Below, piece by piece: positions 7,890 to 13,749 of a DNA stretch of 16,057 nt. The stretch's first letter is position 1. Each line of letters starts with the position of its first letter. Below the pieces are notes generated by a model that was given only the letters and a program-made list of their open reading frames with translations, was not told the origin of the DNA and did no database searches. Both the position numbers and the translations under genes were made by a program. Where the stretch lies: contig JAEZEJ010000018.1 of NCBI GenBank assembly GCA_023417775.1, positions 1 to 16,057 of the forward strand, written 5' to 3'. The DNA is from Actinomycetes bacterium. Its GTDB lineage: Bacteria > Actinomycetota > Actinomycetes > Propionibacteriales > Nocardioidaceae.

Positions 7890-7906
7890 CGAGATGTGCC
7901 GAAGCT
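7885..7906. promoter_or_regulatory. Palindrome over the phoH2 -10 box and start site
   Basis: AGCTTCG (7885-7891) and CGAAGCT (7900-7906) are perfectly complementary across 8 bp. If transcription starts near 7896, the left arm is not in the RNA, so this would act as DNA (operator) rather than as a hairpin. If the promoter is farther upstream it would instead form a 7-bp stem-loop. Confidence 0.35.
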
Positions 7907-7949
7907 CGCCCCTGAGATGAAGGTGCCCTTGCTCGTATCGATGATGTGA
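7896..7949 (+). CDS. Possible leaderless 17-aa leader peptide upstream of phoH2
   Basis: GTG 7896 opens a 17-codon frame ending in TGA 7947-7949, reading M/V-PKLAPEMKVPLLVSMM. The start sits 6 nt behind the TAGCTT -10 box and the stop lies at the foot of the stem-loop that precedes the phoH2 ribosome site, an arrangement typical of a translated leader. An overlapping frame from ATG 7894 (8 codons, to TGA 7918-7920) is an alternative. The peptide has no recognisable domain and no run of one amino acid that would point to a classic attenuator. Such short frames are common by chance; the position relative to the -10 box is the main support. Confidence 0.3.
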   Translation: MPKLAPEMKVPLLVSMM

Positions 7950-7980
7950 GGGCCGGGCGCAGGGTGCGTGCGCGGCTCTC
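7948..7980 (+). promoter_or_regulatory. Stem-loop in the phoH2 leader, abutting the ribosome site
   Basis: Positions 7948-7954 pair with 7974-7980 (one G-U) and GCGCA 7957-7961 with TGCGC 7969-7973, leaving a 2-nt bulge and a 7-nt loop: 12 mostly G-C pairs. It ends exactly where the phoH2 Shine-Dalgarno GAGGAG (7981-7986) begins, so its folding could influence initiation or act as an attenuator. No T-tract follows. Confidence 0.45.
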
Positions 7981-7992
7981 GAGGAGACTGCC

Positions 7993-9303
7993 GTGGCTAC
8001 ACAGAGCACTGTCGATTGCCGGACCTACGTCCTCGACACCAGCGTCCTGCTGGCCGATCCGGCCGCCCTGCAACGGTTCCATGAGCACGAGGTCGTCATC
8101 CCCGTCGTGGTGATCACCGAGCTCGAGGGCAAACGCCATCATCCCGAGCTCGGCTACTTCGCCCGGAGCGCACTGCGTTTCCTCGACGATCTGCGAGTCG
8201 AGCACGGCACCCTCGCCTCGCCGCTGCCCATCGGCGACGAGGGCGGCACGGTGCGCGTCGAGTTGAACCACACCGATGCGGCCTCGCTCCCCGCCGGGTT
8301 CCGCCTCGGGGACAACGACACCCGCATCCTCGCCGTCGCCCGCAATCTCGCGAACGAGGGGCGCGACGTCACGCTCGTCTCCAAGGACCTGCCGATGCGG
8401 GTCAAGGCCTCGGCGGTCGGTCTGCGGGCCGAGGAGTACCGCGCCGAGTGGGCACTCGAGTCCGGGTGGACCGGCATGGAGGAGCTCGAGATCGACGCCC
8501 TCGACCTCGACGACCTCTACGAGCACGGCACGATCGATCTCGAGGCGGCGCGCGATCTCCCGTGCCACACCGGGCTCGTGCTGCTGTCGGACAAGGGCAG
8601 CGGACTCGGGCGCGTCACCGCCGACAAGCAGGTGCAGCTGGTGCGCGGCGATCGCGAGGCCTTCGGCCTGCACGGCCGGTCGGCCGAGCAGCGCGTGGCA
8701 TTGGACCTGCTGCTCGACCCGAGTGTCGGCATCGTCTCCTTGGGGGGCCGGGCCGGCACCGGCAAGTCGGCGCTCGCGATCTGCGCGGGCCTCGAAGCCG
8801 TTCTCGAACGCGGCCAGCACAAGAAGGTCGTCGTCTTCCGGCCGTTGTACGCGGTCGGCGGACAGGAGCTCGGCTACCTGCCGGGCAGCGAGTCCGAGAA
8901 GATGGGCCCCTGGGCGCAGGCGGTCTTCGACACGCTCGGCGCCGTCACCTCGCCCCCGGTGATCGAGGAGATCCTCGACCGCGACATGCTCGAGGTCCTG
9001 CCGCTCACCCACATCCGCGGGCGTTCGCTGCACGATGCCTTCGTCATCGTCGACGAGGCGCAGTCCCTGGAACGCAATGTGCTGCTGACGGTGCTCTCCC
9101 GCATCGGGGCGAACTCCAAGGTCGTGCTCACCCACGATGTCGCGCAGCGCGACAATCTGCGCGTCGGCCGTCACGACGGCGTGGTGGCCGTGGTCGAGAA
9201 GCTCAAGGGACACCCGCTGTTCAGCCACGTCACGCTCACCCGTTCCGAGCGCTCGCCCGTCGCGGCGCTGGTGACCGAGATGCTGGAGGACGTCACCCTC
9301 TGA
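7993..9303 (+). CDS. phoH2: PhoH2: PIN ribonuclease-PhoH ATPase fusion
   Basis: A 436-residue cytoplasmic protein. N-terminal PIN nuclease domain (about 10-150) with acidic residues Asp15 (VLDTSVL), Glu43/Glu45 (ITELEGKRHH), Asp107/Asp109 (LGDNDTRIL) and Asp132 (VSKD). C-terminal PhoH-type RecA-like ATPase (about 228-432): Walker A GRAGTGKS (252-259), RPLYAVGGQELGYLPG (283-298), Walker B VIVDEAQSL (351-359), then LTHDVAQRDN and LTRSERS. Mycobacterial PhoH2 is a sequence-specific RNA helicase and RNase, in M. tuberculosis preceded by a small antitoxin gene phoAT. Start: GTG 7993 with GAGGAG 6 nt upstream. All catalytic residues are intact. No full-size antitoxin gene fits in the 203-bp gap upstream; only the short leader frame is seen. 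It corresponds in position to Rv1095. Confidence 0.95.
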   Translation: MATQSTVDCRTYVLDTSVLLADPAALQRFHEHEVVIPVVVITELEGKRHHPELGYFARSALRFLDDLRVEHGTLASPLPIGDEGGTVRVELNHTDAASLPAGFRLGDNDTRILAVARNLANEGRDVTLVSKDLPMRVKASAVGLRAEEYRAEWALESGWTGMEELEIDALDLDDLYEHGTIDLEAARDLPCHTGLVLLSDKGSGLGRVTADKQVQLVRGDREAFGLHGRSAEQRVALDLLLDPSVGIVSLGGRAGTGKSALAICAGLEAVLERGQHKKVVVFRPLYAVGGQELGYLPGSESEKMGPWAQAVFDTLGAVTSPPVIEEILDRDMLEVLPLTHIRGRSLHDAFVIVDEAQSLERNVLLTVLSRIGANSKVVLTHDVAQRDNLRVGRHDGVVAVVEKLKGHPLFSHVTLTRSERSPVAALVTEMLEDVTL

Positions 9304-9324
9304 CGCGGCTGTCTCGCTCCACGA

Positions 9325-9353
9325 CCTGAGGGGTGCGTCAGTCACCGCTCAGG
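9325..9353. terminator. Hairpin between convergent phoH2 and glycosyltransferase genes
   Basis: CCTGAG (9325-9330) pairs with CTCAGG (9348-9353) and GGTG (9332-9335) with CACC (9343-9346), with one G-G mismatch between and a 7-nt loop. It lies 21 nt after the phoH2 stop and 13 nt before the end of the opposing gene, so it probably ends transcription from both sides. No T-tract. Confidence 0.5.
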
Positions 9354-9366
9354 GTGGGGTGGGTCT

Positions 9367-10833
9367 TCAGCTGCAGGGATCGACCGGTGCGTCCCGTTCG
9401 GCGCTCTCGAGACGGTAGACCGGACGGCCACACAGCTCGCCCACCTCTGTGTAACGGTCGTCGAGGAGATCGGTGGGACCGGTGAAGCGGTAGCTCGGCC
9501 AGCGGTCCGGCTGCGTGGTGAGCACGAGCCAGGTGGGCGGGTCCTCGCCGCGCACGAGACCGGCGAGGGTCGAGAGATCGGTGTCGCGCACGATCGCCGG
9601 CAGCATCCACAGATACGGGTACGGCGTGTCCAAGCCGCTCGCATAGGCGATATTCGCCCCATAGGGGAAGACGACGATCGAGTCGCCGGGTTCGGAGACG
9701 TCCGCGATCGCCTGCCCGGAGCGCTCGCGCATCGTCTGCGTGGGGGTATCGCTCTGACGCGACTGCTCCACCAGCCCGGCGATCAGCACGAGTGTCAGCG
9801 CGGCGGCGACCGCGAGCCGGCCGCGGAACCGATAGGTCGCGGCGGCCACGCCGGTCAGCACCGCCACCGGTCCGCACAGCTGCACCAGATAGTGCAGCCA
9901 GGCGCTGCCTCCGGCCGCGACCGAGAAGAGGCCGAAGGCCACGACGGCGAGCACGCCGACGACCGCCGCCGACCGACGTCTCCACAGGAGCGGCAGCGCG
10001 ACGGCCGTGAGGGGCACGGCACCTCCGAGGACGAGGGCGAGACGAAGCTCGGATCGGCGTTCGATGACGGCCGCGGACTCCTCGTTGATGGCTCGCGATG
10101 CCTCGATCCGGAACGGATACAGAGCGTCATAGAGCTCCGCGGGGGGTGTCCCTCGCGTCCACGACCACAACAGGATCACCGCCAGCGCCGCCGCAGCTCC
10201 CCCGAGGAAACCGAACATCAGCACACGGGCCCTGGCCCAGTCGATCTCGCCTCGCAGGAGCCCGACGAGCCCGGCCACCGCGGCGAACACCGCCACGTCG
10301 ACGAAGTTCTGTTTGATCATCATCGCGATGAGCCCGGCGACCCCCGCGAGGACGGCACGCACCAGCACCTGACGGTGCGAGGCGTCCGGGGCGAGCGCCG
10401 CGACCGCGGCCCATAGCCCGGCGAGGACGAAGGGCGCCGCGAGCAGTTCGCCGTCCACGCGCCCGTTGGCCACGATCGGTGTCGCCACCATGAGGGCCGC
10501 CGCCCAGGCGGCGGGGACGGCCGCGGCGCCTCCGGCGATCCGGACCGCGACGCGCGCGGCCAGGGCCACGGTCAGCGCCGCCGCCAGAACACCGATGAGG
10601 CGCAGGGCGTAGAGGCCGCCGGCGGCCTCGGCGAAGCGGAAGATCGCGATCAGCGCCGGCGGTCGGTCGACCCACTGCGCGCCGTAGAGCTGATCGCCCG
10701 CCGAGCTCCATCCCCGGCCGACGATGAGGAATCCGGCCTCATCGGGGGTGAGGGGATGGCCCAGCCGGGGCAAGCGGCTGGCAATGGCGACGACGATCGC
10801 GAGGGCCACGAGCAGCAGACGCGATCGGGTCAC
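9367..10833 (-). CDS. GT-C fold membrane glycosyltransferase (GT39/PMT-like)
   Basis: A 488-residue protein with about ten to eleven membrane helices (5-21, 75-99, 104-121, 131-148, 158-173, 178-195, 205-225, 265-284, 288-306, 311-330, 339-356) and a soluble, probably extracytoplasmic C-terminal part (357-488). The first outer loop has HPLTPDEAGFL with the Asp31-Glu32 pair typical of PMT/ArnT/GT39 enzymes, followed by GAQWVDRPPALIAIFR. Such enzymes use polyprenyl-phosphate sugars to glycosylate proteins or cell-envelope lipids; donor and acceptor here are unknown. Start: GTG 10833, 6 nt after a TACGGT -10 box, beginning MTRSRLLLVAL; the much longer open frame upstream has no family features and runs through the divergent neighbour. 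It is divergent from a second GT-C type gene, and may be functionally paired with it. Confidence 0.82.
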   Translation of the reverse strand: MTRSRLLLVALAIVVAIASRLPRLGHPLTPDEAGFLIVGRGWSSAGDQLYGAQWVDRPPALIAIFRFAEAAGGLYALRLIGVLAAALTVALAARVAVRIAGGAAAVPAAWAAALMVATPIVANGRVDGELLAAPFVLAGLWAAVAALAPDASHRQVLVRAVLAGVAGLIAMMIKQNFVDVAVFAAVAGLVGLLRGEIDWARARVLMFGFLGGAAAALAVILLWSWTRGTPPAELYDALYPFRIEASRAINEESAAVIERRSELRLALVLGGAVPLTAVALPLLWRRRSAAVVGVLAVVAFGLFSVAAGGSAWLHYLVQLCGPVAVLTGVAAATYRFRGRLAVAAALTLVLIAGLVEQSRQSDTPTQTMRERSGQAIADVSEPGDSIVVFPYGANIAYASGLDTPYPYLWMLPAIVRDTDLSTLAGLVRGEDPPTWLVLTTQPDRWPSYRFTGPTDLLDDRYTEVGELCGRPVYRLESAERDAPVDPCS

Positions 10834-10844
10834 GGTGTCACCGT
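10832..10844. promoter_or_regulatory. 13-bp palindrome over the glycosyltransferase start site
   Basis: ACGGTG-T-CACCGT is a perfect inverted repeat with a 1-bp centre. It covers the -10 box (10840-10845), the presumed transcription start and the first bases of the GTG start codon, a place where a bound protein would block initiation. Chance occurrence cannot be excluded. Confidence 0.3.
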
Positions 10845-10845
10845 A
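10840..10845 (-). promoter_or_regulatory. -10 box of the GT-C glycosyltransferase gene (leaderless)
   Basis: TACGGT on the minus strand ends 6 nt before the GTG at 10833, the recurring leaderless spacing of this window, and it decides the start of a gene whose open frame extends almost 500 bp further upstream. Confidence 0.5.
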
Positions 10846-10887
10846 ACGGGAGGGTCCACCTCCGGCGGCCCGGGACGGGCACTCGGC

Positions 10888-10893
10888 TACCGT
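10888..10893 (+). promoter_or_regulatory. Possible -10 box of the DUF2079 gene
   Basis: TACCGT ends 9 nt before ATG 10903, giving a leader of at most 2-3 nt. No Shine-Dalgarno is present, which agrees with leaderless initiation. The match is weaker than for the neighbours. Confidence 0.4.
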
Positions 10894-10902
10894 TGGACCG
10901 CT

Positions 10903-12210
10903 ATGGACCGCCGCCCCGCCTGGATCCTCGGGATCGTGACGACCCTCGTCTACTCGGCACTCGGTGTGCTGCGTTTCCGGCGTCTGACCGTGACCTCGTG
11001 GGACAACGCCATCTTCGAGCAGGCGCTCGCGGCCTATGCGCGATTCGAGGCGCCGATCGTGACGGTGAAGGGCCCCGGCTACCACATCCTCGGGGACCAC
11101 TTCTCTCCGATCTACGCGCTCCTCGCCCCCGTGTACCGGGTGTTCCCGCATGCGCAGACCCTGCTGGTGGCACAGGCGGTCCTCCTGGGGCTCTCGGTCG
11201 CGGTGATCACCGCCCTCGCCGTGCGTCACCTCGGTTCGCTCATCGGCACGACCATCGGCGTGCTCTACGCGCTCTCCTTCGGCCTCCAGGCGGCTGTCGC
11301 GGCGGACTTCCACGAGGTGGCCTTCGCGGTCCCGTTGCTGGCGCTCGCCGGAGCCGCCTTCGTCGAGGCGCGCTACGACCGGGTGATCTGGTGGTCGCTG
11401 CCGTTGCTGCTCGTCAAGGAGGACATGGGGTTCACCGTCGCGGCGATCGGTCTCGCGCTGTGGCTGGCGGGGGAGCGACGCAAGGGGATCGGCCTGGGCA
11501 TCGGAGGCGTGGCGGCGGTCGCGATCGTGGTCGGTCTCGTCATCCCGTCCTTCAACACGGGTGACGCCTACGACTATGTCGGCACGCTGGGCGGGGATGC
11601 CGGCATCTGGTCCACGCTGACCGCGGAGCCCGGGCGCAAGCTGCTCACGGTGGCGCTGACCTTCGCGATCACCGGGGCGGCGGCGCTCATGTCACCGTGG
11701 GCGGTCGTGGTGGTGCCGACCTTCCTGTGGCGGTTCGTCGGCGACAACCCGTTCTACTGGGGCACCGAGTGGCACTACTCGCTGACGCTCATGCCGGTGG
11801 TCTTCGTCGCGATGATCGACGTGCTGGCCCGTCGCCCGCGGCTGGTATGGCCGGCCGTGGCGCTCGGCGCGGCAGCGACCGTCTACACCCTGATCGGATC
11901 GCCGCTGACGTCCCTCGCCGAGCTGGACACGTGGCGTGAGTCGCCGCGGGCGGAGGCGGCGCAGGGGGCGATCAGCCAGCTCCCGCGAGGCGCGGCGGTC
12001 GAGTCCGATCTCGGACTGCTCACGCAGCTGGCGACGGACCACGAGCTGTACTGGCGCGGGACCATCGGCGACGTGGTGCCGGACTACATCGTCTTCGACA
12101 GCGCGATCTCGTCCGATGACATCGTCCAGTACGGCCGCAAGGCCCACGGCACCGACTACACCGTCGTTTACGACGAGGGCGGCTACGTGGTCGCCCGCCG
12201 GGGCAGCTGA
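10903..12210 (+). CDS. DUF2079 family multi-pass membrane protein (GT-C-like)
   Basis: A 435-residue protein with roughly nine membrane helices (7-24, 84-106, 112-132, 138-156, 160-188, 198-216, 247-276, 292-308, 313-331) and a C-terminal soluble domain (about 335-435). DUF2079 signatures: SWDNAIFEQALAAYAR (32-47, with Asp34 in the first loop), GDHFSPIYALLAP (64-76), ADFHEVAFAVPLLALA (134-149), VKEDMGF (171-177) and EWHYS (289-293). The family has the GT-C fold layout and is presumed to be a membrane glycosyltransferase, but no substrate is established. ATG 10903 is chosen because the family homology starts there and a -10-like box precedes it; the frame stays open to 10756 across the neighbouring gene. 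Convergent with fumC, from which a strong hairpin separates it. Confidence 0.85.
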   Translation: MDRRPAWILGIVTTLVYSALGVLRFRRLTVTSWDNAIFEQALAAYARFEAPIVTVKGPGYHILGDHFSPIYALLAPVYRVFPHAQTLLVAQAVLLGLSVAVITALAVRHLGSLIGTTIGVLYALSFGLQAAVAADFHEVAFAVPLLALAGAAFVEARYDRVIWWSLPLLLVKEDMGFTVAAIGLALWLAGERRKGIGLGIGGVAAVAIVVGLVIPSFNTGDAYDYVGTLGGDAGIWSTLTAEPGRKLLTVALTFAITGAAALMSPWAVVVVPTFLWRFVGDNPFYWGTEWHYSLTLMPVVFVAMIDVLARRPRLVWPAVALGAAATVYTLIGSPLTSLAELDTWRESPRAEAAQGAISQLPRGAAVESDLGLLTQLATDHELYWRGTIGDVVPDYIVFDSAISSDDIVQYGRKAHGTDYTVVYDEGGYVVARRGS

Positions 12211-12214
12211 CAGA

Positions 12215-12253
12215 ACCCGTTGAGTGTGGGAGGTGCCCCCACACTCAACGGGT
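12215..12253. terminator. 16-bp perfect hairpin between DUF2079 gene and fumC
   Basis: Arms 12215-12230 and 12238-12253 are fully complementary with a 7-nt loop (AGGTGCC). The element begins 4 nt after the DUF2079 stop and ends 5 nt before the end of the convergent fumC gene. It is a textbook bidirectional hairpin without a T-tract, which is usual in GC-rich actinomycetes. Confidence 0.8.
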
Positions 12254-12258
12254 GGGCG

Positions 12259-13644
12259 TCACGGGTGGGTCATGCTCATGACGTCGAGGGCGCTGTCCAG
12301 GTCGGCCTCGGAGATGTCCCCGCGCTCGACATAGCCGTCCTCGATGACGACCTCGCGGATCGTCTTGCGCTCCTTGACCGCCTTCTTGGCGATCGCGGCG
12401 GCGTTCTCGTAGCCGATGTGCCGGTTGAGCGGCGTGACCACCGAGGGGCTGGACTCCGCGTACTCGCGGCAGCGGTCCTCATTGGCGGTGATGCCGTCGA
12501 TGCAGCAGTCGGCGAGGGTCACCGAGGAGGTGGCGAGCAGACGCATCGACTCGAGCAGGTTGCGGCCGATGACGGGCAGCATCACGTTGAGCTCGAACGA
12601 GCCCGAGGCGCCGGCGACGGTGATCGTGGCGTCATTGCCGATGACCTGCGCGGCGACCATGAGGGTCGCTTCGGGCAGGACCGGGTTGACCTTGCCCGGC
12701 ATGATGCTCGACCCGGGCTGCAGATCGGGCAGGTTGATCTCGGCGAGACCGGTGCGCGGCCCCGAGCCCATCCAGCGCAGGTCGTTGCAGAGCTTGGTGA
12801 GGCTGACGGCGATGGTCTTCAGCGCGCCGCTCATCTCCACCAGGCCGTCACGGGCGCCCTGCGCCTCGAAGTGGTCGGTGGCCTCGGTGATCGGCAGGCC
12901 GGTGGACTCGGCGAGGATCTCGATGACGCGCTGGGGGAAGCCCTGCGGGGTGTTGATGCCGGTGCCGACGGCGGTGCCGCCGAGGGGGACCTCGGCCGTG
13001 GCCGGCAGCGCCGACTCGACCCGGCGGATGCCCTTGCGGATCTGCGCCGCGTAGCCCGCGAACTCCTGTCCGAGGGTGACCGGGGTGGCGTCCATGAGGT
13101 GCGTGCGGCCGGACTTGACCACCTGCGAGAACTCGTCGGCCTTGCGCTCCAGCGTGGTGGCGAGATGGTCGAGACCGGGGATGAGCTGCTTGATGGCGGC
13201 CTCGGTCGCGGCCACGTGGATCGAGGTCGGGAAGACGTCGTTGCTGGACTGCGAGGCGTTGACCTTGTCGTTCGGGTGGACCTCGCGGCCGAGGTTCTTG
13301 CTCGCGATCGTCGCGATGACCTCATTGGTGTTCATATTGCTCGACGTGCCCGAGCCGGTCTGGAAGACGTCGATCGGGAACTGGTCGTCGTGCTGACCGG
13401 CGGCGACCTCGGCGGCCGCGGCGGCGATCGCGTCGGCCTCGTCCTGGCCGATGATGCCGAGCTCGGCATTCGCCTTGGCGCAGGCGGCCTTGATCTGCGC
13501 GAGGGCGCGGATCTGCGCCGACTCGATCGGCGTGCCGGAGATCGGGAAGTTCTCGACGGCGCGCTGGGTCTGCGCCCGCCACAGGGCGTCGGCCGGGACC
13601 CGGACCTCGCCCATGGTGTCGTGCTCGATGCGGTATTCGGTCAT
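12259..13644 (-). CDS. fumC: Fumarate hydratase, class II
   Basis: A 461-residue cytosolic, iron-independent fumarase that interconverts fumarate and L-malate in the TCA cycle as a homotetramer. Signatures: N-terminal YRIEHDTMGEVRVPADALW, TGSGTSSNMNTNE (96-108), NASQSSNDVFPT (129-140), SGRTHLMDATPV with catalytic His182, and the superfamily signature GSSIMPGKVN (311-320) with the catalytic serine loop. Length equals the family norm. Start: ATG 13644, 6 nt after a TAGGGT -10 box; MTEYRIEHDTMGEV is the usual beginning. Upstream, on the same strand, is putA, separated by a large palindrome. The M. tuberculosis counterpart is Rv1098c, also close to phoH2. Aspartase, the nearest relative, is unlikely given the fumarase-specific N-terminal and GSGTSSNMN context. 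Confidence 0.96.
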   Translation of the reverse strand: MTEYRIEHDTMGEVRVPADALWRAQTQRAVENFPISGTPIESAQIRALAQIKAACAKANAELGIIGQDEADAIAAAAAEVAAGQHDDQFPIDVFQTGSGTSSNMNTNEVIATIASKNLGREVHPNDKVNASQSSNDVFPTSIHVAATEAAIKQLIPGLDHLATTLERKADEFSQVVKSGRTHLMDATPVTLGQEFAGYAAQIRKGIRRVESALPATAEVPLGGTAVGTGINTPQGFPQRVIEILAESTGLPITEATDHFEAQGARDGLVEMSGALKTIAVSLTKLCNDLRWMGSGPRTGLAEINLPDLQPGSSIMPGKVNPVLPEATLMVAAQVIGNDATITVAGASGSFELNVMLPVIGRNLLESMRLLATSSVTLADCCIDGITANEDRCREYAESSPSVVTPLNRHIGYENAAAIAKKAVKERKTIREVVIEDGYVERGDISEADLDSALDVMSMTHP

Positions 13645-13650
13645 GCCCGC

Positions 13651-13656
13651 ACCCTA
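13651..13656 (-). promoter_or_regulatory. -10 box of fumC (leaderless)
   Basis: TAGGGT on the minus strand ends 6 nt before ATG 13644. Its -35 region (about 13674-13679) falls inside the left arm of the large palindrome at 13668-13745, so the palindrome overlaps the promoter. Confidence 0.5.
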
Positions 13657-13667
13657 TCGTCCGTGGA

Positions 13668-13745
13668 CCTGTACCGAGATGTGCTCCCTACACGTCGACC
13701 GAGGACGGTAGTGGTTGACGAAGTGGGAGCACATCTCGGTACAGG
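13668..13745. repeat. 78-bp palindrome: 21-bp perfect outer arms plus inner stem
   Basis: Arms 13668-13688 and 13725-13745 are exactly complementary over 21 bp. Within the 36-nt interior, 13693-13700 pairs with 13713-13720 (8 bp, one G-U), leaving a 12-nt loop, so nearly all 78 bp is one imperfect palindrome. It starts 4 nt beyond the putA stop (which is at 13750-13752) and reaches into the fumC promoter. It probably terminates putA transcription; its size and internal symmetry also suit a dispersed palindromic repeat or small non-autonomous element. Confidence 0.7.
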
Positions 13746-13749
13746 GCGG

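Noticed and set aside
7790..7992. A full-length antitoxin gene (phoAT-like) before phoH2
   Set aside because: No frame of the needed size (about 80 codons) in the right place fits; only the 17-codon and 8-codon short frames are present.
7837..9345. A 502-codon minus-strand open frame opposite phoH2
   Set aside because: Antisense shadow of a gene with complete PIN and PhoH catalytic motifs; the product shows no domain and biased Asp/Glu/Arg/Val composition.
10834..11313. Upstream extension of the GT39-like gene to 11313
   Set aside because: The extra 160 codons overlap the divergent DUF2079 coding region and look like noise; the GTG at 10833 has a -10 box at leaderless spacing and gives a normal signal-anchor N-terminus.
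6157..13745. The three long inverted repeats as a CRISPR-like array or insertion-sequence ends
   Set aside because: They are single, kilobases apart, differ in sequence, and no transposase, cas gene or target-site duplication is visible.
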